Below are positions 50,824 to 58,011 of a stretch of 64,000 nucleotides of DNA, piece after piece; positions within the stretch are counted from its first letter, which is position 1; each line of letters opens with the position of its first letter. A program made the position numbers and the translations under genes. Source of the DNA: Amycolatopsis keratiniphila subsp. keratiniphila (GTDB lineage Bacteria; Actinomycetota; Actinomycetes; Mycobacteriales; Pseudonocardiaceae); the NCBI RefSeq assembly GCF_001620365.2, contig NZ_LQMT02000042.1:280006-344005 (forward strand). The letters are read 5' to 3'. The notes below the pieces were generated by a model. That model did not search any database, was not told the origin of the DNA, and saw nothing but the letters and a program-made list of their open reading frames with translations.

Positions 50824-50872
50824 GCTGAGATACCACTCAGACTCCGCCTCCCCGGCTGAGATGGCGCTGAGA
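50824..50872. promoter_or_regulatory. GCTGAGA repeats, likely response-regulator box
   Basis: GCTGAGA occurs at 50824-50830, 50855-50861 and 50866-50872, plus an inverted CTCAG at 50836-50840. The last two copies are 11 bp apart, the spacing used by OmpR/PhoB dimers. They sit between the divergent LolA-like and response regulator genes. This fits autoregulation and control of the exporter operon. Confidence 0.55.
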
Positions 50873-50900
50873 GGTCGCGCGTGAGCTGGTGAAAGCGTGA

Positions 50901-51629
50901 ATGATGAAGGGCGTGAAACCTCGAGTACTGGTGGTCGACGACGAACCCGGCGTGCGCAAGGCGTTGCAGCGGGGGCTGCGCGCCGAGGACATGGACGTGG
51001 TCACGGCGGCCGACGGGCCCAGCGGCCTGCGGCTCGCGCAGACGGGCTCCTTCGACGTCGTCCTGCTCGACATCATGCTTCCGGGGCTTTCCGGCTACCG
51101 CGTGCTCGAACGGCTGCGCGCACTCGGCGTCACCACGCCGGTGCTGATGATCTCGGCGAAGGACGGCGAGGTCGACCAGGCCGACGGCCTCGATCTCGGC
51201 GCCGACGGCTACCTCGTGAAGCCGTTCTCGTTCGTCGTACTGGTCGCGCAGGTGCGCGCGGTGCTGCGGCGGGCGTCGCCGGACGGGACCCGCGGGCCGC
51301 TGCGCATCGGCGCGCTCGAAGTCGACCGGAGCCTGCGGCAGGTCCGCTACGACGGCGTCGACGTGGCGTTCAGCCCGCGCGAGTTCGCGCTGCTGGAGGT
51401 GCTGGCGGGCCGGGCCGGAACGGTCGTCACCAAGGACGAACTGCTGCGCGCCGTCTGGGGCGACGAACAGGCCGCGACCCGCAACGTCGTCGAGGTCTAC
51501 GTCGGCTACGTGCGCCGCAAACTCGACGCGGTCGGCGCGGGCGCACTGGTCAGGACCGTGCGCGGGCACGGATACCTGGCCTCGGATCCGCAGCTCGACG
51601 AAGTGATCGCCCCGGCGGGACAGGGGTGA
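50901..51629 (+). CDS. OmpR/PhoB-family response regulator
   Basis: 242 residues. The receiver domain has acidic pair VVDDEP, phosphoacceptor Asp57 in VVLLDIMLPG, then MISAKDG and LVKPFS; the C-terminal winged helix has FSPREFALLEVLAGRAGTVV and VYVGYVRRKLD. ATG 50901 is given; the next codon ATG 50904 or GTG 50913 would also work. Its stop overlaps the kinase start (GTGA). The DNA target is probably the GCTGAGA repeats just upstream. Confidence 0.93.
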   Translation: MMKGVKPRVLVVDDEPGVRKALQRGLRAEDMDVVTAADGPSGLRLAQTGSFDVVLLDIMLPGLSGYRVLERLRALGVTTPVLMISAKDGEVDQADGLDLGADGYLVKPFSFVVLVAQVRAVLRRASPDGTRGPLRIGALEVDRSLRQVRYDGVDVAFSPREFALLEVLAGRAGTVVTKDELLRAVWGDEQAATRNVVEVYVGYVRRKLDAVGAGALVRTVRGHGYLASDPQLDEVIAPAGQG

Positions 51630-52954
51630 TCGGCTCGCCGTCTTGGTGGCGCCGCCGATCGCTCCAGGTCCGGATCACCCTGCTCGCGGCCACGGTCACG
51701 CTGGGCTTCCTGCTCGGGCTGGCGGCGGTCGCCGGGGACAACCTGCAACCGCTGCTCATCGGCTCGGTCGACGACGAACTGAGCGCTCAGCTGGAGACCG
51801 CGAAGGCCGACGTCTCGGCAGGGCGGACACCCTCGGGGTCGGCGGTCACCGTCCGCGTCCTCGACACCGCGGGCGGCCCGGTGGACGGCCTGCCGCCGTC
51901 GAACCTCGGGCCCACGGACGTCCGCGCGCTGAAGGCGGGCGAATCGGTCACGACCGGCGGCGAGCACAGCTGGCGCTGGGCGGGCACCGTCGTCACCGCG
52001 CCCGACGGGCAGCAACGCCTGGTCGTCGCGGGTGCGGGCCTGGTCGGCTTCGCGACCGCCGTGCACTCCGGCGGGTTGTGGCTGTTCGTGGTCGCGTCCG
52101 TCGGCGCGGTGGGCGCGGGGATCGCGACGTGGCTGCTGGTGCGGTTCGCCCTGCGACCGGTGGCGCGGATGCGCGGATCGGTGCGGGCGCTCCCGCCGGG
52201 CGCGCGGCTGCCGCTCCCGGATTCGCACGACGAACTCCGCGCGCTGGCCGAGGAGTTCAACGCGTTGCTGGCGCGGCAGGAGGAGGGCGCCGACCGGCTC
52301 CGCCGGTTCACCGGGGACGCCGCGCACGAACTCCGCTCACCGGTCGCGTCGATCCGCGTGCAGGCCGAGGTCGCCGTCGCCAATCCCGATCCCGACCTTT
52401 CGCAGGAGACGCTTTCCGACATCCTGGAGGAGGCGGAACGGCTTTCCGCGCTGCTCGACGGGCTGCTGGCGCTGGCGAGGTCGGACGCGGGGGAGGTCCC
52501 GCCCGCGGAACCGGTCGAGCTGGTGAGCGAGGTGCGGGCCGCGGTCGCGCGGATGCCCGCCGGCGCTCCCGATATCCGGGTGAGTGGCACGGTCGGCACG
52601 GCGTGGGCGCTGGCCACGCACGCCGAGGTCGAGCTGGTGCTGAGCAATCTGCTGCGCAACGCCTGCCGGTACGCGCGGACCGAGATCGTGGTGTCGGTGC
52701 TCGCTGCGCGGTCCACCGTGCGGGTGGTGGTCGACGACGACGGGCCGGGCATCGCGCCGGAGCACCGGGAACGGGTCTTCGACCGCTTCTACCGCGCGTC
52801 CGACTCGCGGGCGCGGTCCTCCGGCGGCACCGGGCTGGGCCTGGCGATGGTCGCGGAAGCCGTCCGGCGCAGGGGAGGCCGGGTGCGCGTCGGCGAATCC
52901 CCCGACGGCGGGGCTCGTTTCCAGGTCGTCTGGCAGGCGGCGCGCGGTCAGTAG
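51626..52954 (+). CDS. Sensor histidine kinase
   Basis: 442 residues. TM helix 1 (RITLLAATVTLGFLLGLAAV), extracytoplasmic loop of about 115 residues, TM helix 2 (GLWLFVVASVGAVGAGIATW), HAMP, HisKA with His234 in GDAAHELRSPVASIRVQ, then HATPase boxes NLLRNACRYA (N), VDDDGPGIAPEHRERVFDRF (G1/F) and SSGGTGLGLAMVAEAVRRRG (G2). GTG 51626 overlaps the regulator stop. It partners with the upstream response regulator; the signal is unknown but the divergent lipid-exporter genes suggest envelope state. Confidence 0.94.
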   Translation: MIGSPSWWRRRSLQVRITLLAATVTLGFLLGLAAVAGDNLQPLLIGSVDDELSAQLETAKADVSAGRTPSGSAVTVRVLDTAGGPVDGLPPSNLGPTDVRALKAGESVTTGGEHSWRWAGTVVTAPDGQQRLVVAGAGLVGFATAVHSGGLWLFVVASVGAVGAGIATWLLVRFALRPVARMRGSVRALPPGARLPLPDSHDELRALAEEFNALLARQEEGADRLRRFTGDAAHELRSPVASIRVQAEVAVANPDPDLSQETLSDILEEAERLSALLDGLLALARSDAGEVPPAEPVELVSEVRAAVARMPAGAPDIRVSGTVGTAWALATHAEVELVLSNLLRNACRYARTEIVVSVLAARSTVRVVVDDDGPGIAPEHRERVFDRFYRASDSRARSSGGTGLGLAMVAEAVRRRGGRVRVGESPDGGARFQVVWQAARGQ

Positions 52955-52957
52955 GGT

Positions 52958-53353
52958 GTGCGCGTGGTGATCGTGGGCGCCGCCATCGTGCGGGACGGAC
53001 AGTTGCTGGCGCAGCAGCGGGCTTGGCCCGCCGACCACGCCGGGCAATGGGAACTGCCGGGCGGGCGGGTCGAGGACGGTGAAAGCGACGAGGCCGCGTT
53101 GGCGAGGGAATGCCTGGAAGAACTGGACGTCGCCGTGACGGTCGCGGCCCGCGTCGGCGAAGACGTGCCGCTGCCGAAGGGGAAGGTGCTGCGGATCTAC
53201 GCCGCTTCGCTGGTCAGCGCGGGGGACGAGCCGCGGGCGGTCGAGCACAAGGACGTCCGGTGGATCTCCGCACGCGAACTCGACGACCTCGACTGGCTGC
53301 CCGCCGACCGGATCCTCCTGCCCGCCCTGCACGCCCTGCTCACAAGTCCGTGA
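52958..53353 (+). CDS. NUDIX hydrolase (MutT-like)
   Basis: 131 residues. The NUDIX box GGRVEDGESDEAALARECLE then EL carries the Gx5Ex7REUxEE pattern with all Glu metal ligands intact. Probably a nucleotide-pool sanitising enzyme such as an 8-oxo-dGTP hydrolase; specificity cannot be read. GTG 52958 begins 3 nt after the kinase stop, so it is in the same operon. Its TGA stop is formed inside the left arm of the palindrome at 53344. Confidence 0.9.
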   Translation: MRVVIVGAAIVRDGQLLAQQRAWPADHAGQWELPGGRVEDGESDEAALARECLEELDVAVTVAARVGEDVPLPKGKVLRIYAASLVSAGDEPRAVEHKDVRWISARELDDLDWLPADRILLPALHALLTSP

Positions 53354-53401
53354 AGGCCTCCTTCCCTACCCTCAAAGTAGGGAAGGAGGCCTTCACGGAC
53401 T

Positions 53402-53402
<1 letters not shown>
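53344..53402. terminator. Perfect 26-bp palindrome between convergent genes (word family D)
   Basis: Arms 53344-53369 and 53377-53402 pair perfectly over 26 bp with a 7-nt loop (CCTCAAA). The NUDIX stop (53351-53353) lies within the left arm; the trpS stop starts at the last base of the right arm. The arm word GTGAAGGCC...TTCCCT recurs at the right edge of the window (63982). Confidence 0.87.
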
Positions 53403-54367
<965 letters not shown>

Positions 54368-54412
54368 CTGCCTTCTTCCTTCCGGATTCGGGCCGCCCCA
54401 TGGTCCGGGCAC

Positions 54413-54439
54413 GAAAAAGGCCGCCCGGTGGGGCGGCCT
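54413..54439 (-). terminator. Attenuator terminator upstream of trpS
   Basis: On the minus strand AGGCCGCCC (54439-54431) pairs with GGGCGGCCT (54426-54418) over a 4-nt loop, followed by TTTTT. The hairpin ends about 46 nt before the trpS start, inside the leader of trpS. Its arms contain the same GGCCGCC words as the earlier leader hairpin, so exchange of pairing is possible. Confidence 0.85.
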
Positions 54440-54458
54440 GGTGGTGCGCTCGTCTGGT

Positions 54459-54518
54459 TCAGCGCAGGACTTCGGGGCCGCCGGAGGGCGGCCACCACTG
54501 GGCGTTCTGCGCGCGCAT
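54459..54518 (-). CDS. Trp leader peptide of the trpS attenuator
   Basis: 19 residues, MRAQNAQWWPPSGGPEVLR, from ATG 54518. Two consecutive Trp codons (54497-54492) are the control codons; this amino acid is rare, so WW in a 19-residue peptide is highly suggestive. Directly after the Trp codons, GGCCGCC-CTCC-GGCGGCC can fold as the pause hairpin or release GGCGGCC to pair with the terminator's GGCCGCC. Too short for standard gene finders. The -10-like TACGAT 7 nt upstream suggests a leaderless mRNA starting at or near the ATG. Confidence 0.85.
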   Translation of the reverse strand: MRAQNAQWWPPSGGPEVLR

Positions 54519-54525
54519 GCCGATG

Positions 54526-54531
54526 ATCGTA
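54526..54531 (-). promoter_or_regulatory. -10 hexamer of the trpS leader promoter
   Basis: TACGAT on the minus strand ends 7 nt before the leader ATG. The spacing would place the transcript start at the ATG itself. The -35 region is not obvious. Confidence 0.5.
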
Positions 54532-54645
54532 CCGCAGCCCGGAAAGCCGGGGCGGATCACTCATTCCGGGCACGCGGCGTCAACACTTCATATCAGCCGG
54601 GGCAGTACGTCCGTCATATTGGCGATCCGGGTCTACCTTCAACTC

Positions 54646-54945
54646 ATGTTTGTCGTCCTGCTGACCTACACCGCGCCCATCGAAGAAATCGACTACGTGC
54701 TCCCTGATCACGCCGACTGGCTGACCAAGCAGTACGAACACGGCAATTTCCTCGCCTCCGGCAGGCGCAACCCGCGCATCGGCGGCGTCATCATCACCAA
54801 GCCCATGGCCAGGGGAAAGCTGGACGCGATCCTCGCGACCGACCCCTTCTCGGTCAAGCACATGGCGAGCTACGAGGTGATCGAGTTCTCGCCGACCCGG
54901 ACCGCGCCGGAACTGCGGGCGATCAACGAGGCGGTGGTGCACTGA
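54646..54945 (+). CDS. YciI family protein
   Basis: 99 residues, MFVVLLTYTAPIEEIDYVLP then DHADWLTKQYEHGNFLASGR. The YciI/YCII fold (ferredoxin-like) has a conserved His-Asp pair (DHADWL) and is linked to muconolactone-type or oxidoreductase chemistry. ATG 54646 is the family start; the frame upstream is the trpS leader region and not coding. It is convergent with the Cys/Lys-rich microprotein gene and separated from it by only 7 bp. Confidence 0.88.
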   Translation: MFVVLLTYTAPIEEIDYVLPDHADWLTKQYEHGNFLASGRRNPRIGGVIITKPMARGKLDAILATDPFSVKHMASYEVIEFSPTRTAPELRAINEAVVH

Positions 54946-54952
54946 CGATCTT

Positions 54953-55111
54953 CTAAGCGGCCTTCGCGATCTTCGTTTTCGCCTTTTTCAGTGCGAGAAC
55001 GGGGCATTTGCCGCACCGCGACTTCGACCGGCAGCATTTCTTCTTGACCTTGCCGGACTTCATCCATTTGCGCACGAGCTTGTGCGGGTCGTCGGACTGT
55101 TTCTTGCCCAC
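54953..55111 (-). CDS. Cys/Lys-rich microprotein, likely metal-binding
   Basis: 52 residues: MGKKQSDDPHKLVRKWMKSG then KVKKKCCRSKSRCGKCPVLA, ending in LKKAKTKIAKAA. A CC-x5-C-x2-C cluster (four Cys) within a Lys/Arg-rich chain suggests a small zinc or iron site and nucleic-acid contact. AAGGAG lies 6 nt before GTG 55111, a strong ribosome site. An IdeR/DtxR-type iron box is centred about 50 bp upstream, so it should be derepressed under iron limitation. Small Cys/Lys proteins of this kind are common in actinobacteria but undescribed to my knowledge. Confidence 0.78.
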   Translation of the reverse strand: MGKKQSDDPHKLVRKWMKSGKVKKKCCRSKSRCGKCPVLALKKAKTKIAKAA

Positions 55112-55151
55112 GCGCGCTCCTTCTCCGACCGGTGTCGGCGACCTCTACACG

Positions 55152-55168
55152 TTAGGTGAGCCTAACCG
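55152..55168. promoter_or_regulatory. Iron box (IdeR/DtxR-type operator)
   Basis: TTAGGTGAGCCTAACCG lies between the divergent microprotein and typA genes. Over the 19-bp consensus TTAGGTTAGCCTAACCTAA it agrees at 16 positions (differences at 7, 17 and 19). It is 41 bp upstream of the microprotein start and 139 bp upstream of typA, so the microprotein is the likelier target. Confidence 0.75.
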
Positions 55169-55306
55169 ATCTGGGGGCGTGGGGCTGCTCACAGTCGGGC
55201 TACAGGTATCCTGGTTTGGTCCGCGTAAGGCCAAAGTCGGCCGGGCGTGTCTCGAACGCGCGAGCGCGGGCACCACACCCGAACTTGAAACCTTTGGAGC
55301 CTTCGC

Positions 55307-57229
55307 GTGCCCGCAGCCAGCGCCACCGCAGTCGATGCCGGCCGCTCGTCCGGCAAGACCCGGCCCGACCTGCGCAACGTCGCCATCGTCGCACACGTCG
55401 ACCACGGCAAGACGACCCTCGTCGACGCGATGCTCCGGCAGTCCGGCGCCTTCGAGGAGCGCGCCGAACTCGTCGACCGCGTGATGGACTCCGGGGAGCT
55501 CGAGCGGGAAAAGGGCATCACGATCCTCGCGAAGAACACCTCCATCCGGCGCCAGACCGACGAGGGCATGGTGACGATCAACGTCATCGACACCCCCGGT
55601 CACGCCGACTTCGGTGGCGAGGTCGAACGCGGCCTGTCCATGGTGGACGGTGTCGTGCTGCTGGTCGACGCCAGCGAGGGCCCGCTCCCGCAGACCCGGT
55701 TCGTGCTCCGCAAGACCCTCGAGGCCGGCCTGCCGGTGATCCTGGTCGTCAACAAGACCGACCGGCCCGACGCGCGGATCTCCGAGGTCGTCGAGGAGAC
55801 CCACGACCTCCTGCTCGACCTTGCCGGTGACATCGAGGACGCCGACCTCGACGCGATCCTCGACCTCCCGGTCGTCTTCGCCTCCGCCCGGTCCGGCAAG
55901 GCGAGCCTCGAGCAGCCCGCCGACGGCGAGGTGCCCGAGAGCGAGAACCTCGACCCGCTGTTCGAGACCCTCCTGCGGCACGTGCCGCCGCCCTTCGCCG
56001 ACCGCGAGGGCCCGCTGCGCGCGCTGGTCACCAACCTCGACGCGTCGAACTTCCTCGGCCGGATCGCGCTGATCCGCATCCACTCCGGCAGCCTGCGCAA
56101 GGGCCAGACGGTCGCGTGGATGCGCGAGGACGGCGAAGTCAGCTCCGTCCGCATCTCCGAACTGCTCGTCACGGAGGCGCTCACCCGCGTCCCGGCGACC
56201 GAGGCCAGCGCGGGCGAGCTGGTCGCCATCGCCGGTATCCCGGAGATCACCATCGGCGACACCCTCGCCGACGTCGACAACCCGGAGGCCCTGCCCCGGA
56301 TCGCCGTCGACGAGCCCGCCATCTCGATGACCATCGGTGTCAACACCTCGCCGCTGGCCGGCCGCAACGGCGGCGACAAGGTCACCGCGCGCCTGGTGAA
56401 GGCGCGCCTCGACCAGGAGCTGATCGGTAACGTCTCGATCCGCGTCCTGCCGACCGAGCGCCCCGACACCTGGGAGGTCCAGGGCCGTGGCGAGCTGGCG
56501 CTGGCCATCCTCGTCGAGCAGATGCGCCGTGAGGGCTTCGAGCTGACCGTCGGCAAGCCGCAGGTGGTCACCCGGATGATCGACGGCAAACTGCACGAGC
56601 CGTTCGAGCGTCTGTCGATCGACTCGCCCGAAGAGCACCTCGGCGCGATCACCCAGCTGCTCGCCGCCCGCAAGGGCCGCATGGAGCACATGGGCGGGCA
56701 CGGCTCGGGCCGCATCAAGCTCGACTACGTCCTCCCGGCGCGTGGCCTGATCGGCTTCCGCACCGACTTCCTCACCGAGACCCGCGGCACCGGTATCGCG
56801 AACCACGTGTTCGAGGGCTACCAGCCGTGGGCGGGCGAGATCCGCACCCGGCACTCCGGTTCCCTGGTCGCCGACCGCTCCGGCCCGATCACCGCGTACG
56901 CGATGATCCAGCTGGCCGACCGCGGCACCTTCTTCGTCGAGCCGGGCGCCGAGGTGTACGAGGGCATGGTCGTGGGCGAGAACCCGCGCGCCGAGGACCT
57001 CGACATCAACATCACCAAGGAGAAGAAGCTCACCAACATGCGCTCCTCCACCGGTGACGTGATGGAGACGCTGGCCCGGCCGCGCAAGATGGGCCTGGAA
57101 GAGGCGCTGGAGTTCTGCGCCGTGGACGAGTGCGTCGAGGTCGCCCCCGACGTCGTCCGCGTCCGCAAGGTCACGCTGGACATCAACCAGCGCGCCAAGG
57201 AGCGCAACCGCAACAAGAACCGCGGCTGA
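55307..57229 (+). CDS. typA: Translational GTPase TypA/BipA
   Basis: 640 residues. G1 VAHVDHGKTTLVDAMLRQSG, G2/G3 ITILAKNTSI and IDTPGHADFGGEVERGLSMV, G4 VVNKTDRPDAR, then EF-G-like domains III and V and the TypA-specific C-terminal domain (GLIGFRTDFLTETRGTGIAN, EKKLTNMRSST). It acts in 50S ribosome assembly at low temperature and in stress. GTG 55307 is the usual start. The upstream region holds an iron box that probably serves the divergent microprotein rather than typA. The transcript is followed by several palindromes. Confidence 0.95.
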   Translation: MPAASATAVDAGRSSGKTRPDLRNVAIVAHVDHGKTTLVDAMLRQSGAFEERAELVDRVMDSGELEREKGITILAKNTSIRRQTDEGMVTINVIDTPGHADFGGEVERGLSMVDGVVLLVDASEGPLPQTRFVLRKTLEAGLPVILVVNKTDRPDARISEVVEETHDLLLDLAGDIEDADLDAILDLPVVFASARSGKASLEQPADGEVPESENLDPLFETLLRHVPPPFADREGPLRALVTNLDASNFLGRIALIRIHSGSLRKGQTVAWMREDGEVSSVRISELLVTEALTRVPATEASAGELVAIAGIPEITIGDTLADVDNPEALPRIAVDEPAISMTIGVNTSPLAGRNGGDKVTARLVKARLDQELIGNVSIRVLPTERPDTWEVQGRGELALAILVEQMRREGFELTVGKPQVVTRMIDGKLHEPFERLSIDSPEEHLGAITQLLAARKGRMEHMGGHGSGRIKLDYVLPARGLIGFRTDFLTETRGTGIANHVFEGYQPWAGEIRTRHSGSLVADRSGPITAYAMIQLADRGTFFVEPGAEVYEGMVVGENPRAEDLDINITKEKKLTNMRSSTGDVMETLARPRKMGLEEALEFCAVDECVEVAPDVVRVRKVTLDINQRAKERNRNKNRG

Positions 57230-57249
57230 GTCCGCCGGAGGTCGAGGTG

Positions 57250-57297
57250 GGTCGTGAGTGGCGATTCGGGTTCTAGCCCGAATCGCCACTCACGACC
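57250..57297. terminator. Perfect 21-bp palindrome after typA (word family E)
   Basis: Arms 57250-57270 and 57277-57297 pair perfectly over 21 bp around TTCTAG. The arm carries GTCGTGAGTGGCGATTCGG; a degenerate relative (17 of 23 positions) is at 15572-15619. It lies 20 bp after the typA stop. Confidence 0.82.
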
Positions 57298-57316
57298 ACC
57301 TGTACCGATCGGTCGC

Positions 57317-57439
57317 GTGACTGGCTGGACGACACGTGTGATTGGACGGACGACACGTTGACGCGACCGGCCTGCCGCGAGCCGTCCGGCTGGACACGTG
57401 TGTCGTCCATCCAGTCACGTGTGTCGTCCGTCGGATCAC
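57317..57439. repeat. Four copies of a 19-bp unit, two direct and two inverted, 21-bp phase
   Basis: The unit GTGACTGGCTGGACGACAC (57317-57335) recurs as GTGATTGGACGGACGACAC (57338-57356) on the same strand, and inverted at 57400-57418 and 57421-57439 (as GTGACTGGATGGACGACAC and GTGATCCGACGGACGACAC). Both pairs have a 21-bp period, two helical turns. The right pair could fold on the left. It might be an operator array or a structural element. Confidence 0.75.
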
Positions 57440-57449
57440 GCCACGCCTG

Positions 57450-57499
57450 CGCCGAAGGGCGTCTGCTCACTCACCGTGAGTAGGCGCCCTTCGGCGTTT
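57450..57499. terminator. Strong hairpin after the repeat cluster
   Basis: CGCCGAAGGGCG (57450-57461) pairs perfectly with CGCCCTTCGGCG (57485-57496), followed by TTTC; a 5-bp inner stem (CTCAC/GTGAG) sits in the loop. It probably closes off any transcript coming from typA. Confidence 0.8.
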
Positions 57500-58011
57500 C
57501 CGGCGCGGAATGCGGTCACGCACCGTATTCGATCGAGCGTTCTTCGTTAAAGAAAGATCCTTTCCCTGCAATTCCGATGGAAAGTGATCGCCCTTTTCGG
57601 ACGGTGTTCACAACACCGGAACGCCAGGCGCCGGAACGACGGCGGAGCGGCCGCGCGCGCCGGTTGGCGGAATGCGGACACGGCCGCCGTGAAACGAAAG
57701 AGCCTAAATGCGTCCGGATAGGACTCGCGATCGCGATCGTTTCGGTCGTGAATCGTGCGGTGGCGAACATTCCGGCGGGCGTTCCGGAATGTTCCGGGTT
57801 TGCGGAACCGATTGCCGAAGCGTCGCGATCGGGTGTGGCCGAAAAGGCTCGGCGCGGCAGGAACCCCGGGCGGCTCCCGGACGTCCTCCTGGGGAGGACG
57901 GCATCCGGTCGGGCGGCGGCCGGGCCGATATGGGAATCTCGCTGCCGAGGCCATGTCCGGCGTGATAGCTCTATGGCGACGGGGCGAGGGACAAACCAGG
58001 AGGATCCAGGC
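57500..58011. other. Long intergenic region with an 11-bp inverted repeat
   Basis: About 510 bp before the lipoprotein gene, AT-richer and lacking coding character. GAACATTCCGG (57765-57775) and CCGGAATGTTC (57784-57794) form a perfect dyad with an 8-nt spacer, a candidate operator or hairpin. A palindromic TCGCGATCGCGA run lies at about 57725-57736. AGGAGGA 7 nt before the GTG at 58012 is the ribosome site of the next gene. Confidence 0.6.

Noticed and set aside
57577..58011. N-terminal extension of the lipoprotein gene by about 145 codons
   Set aside because: It would bury the lipoprotein signal peptide; AGGAGGA directly before GTG 58012 fixes the start.
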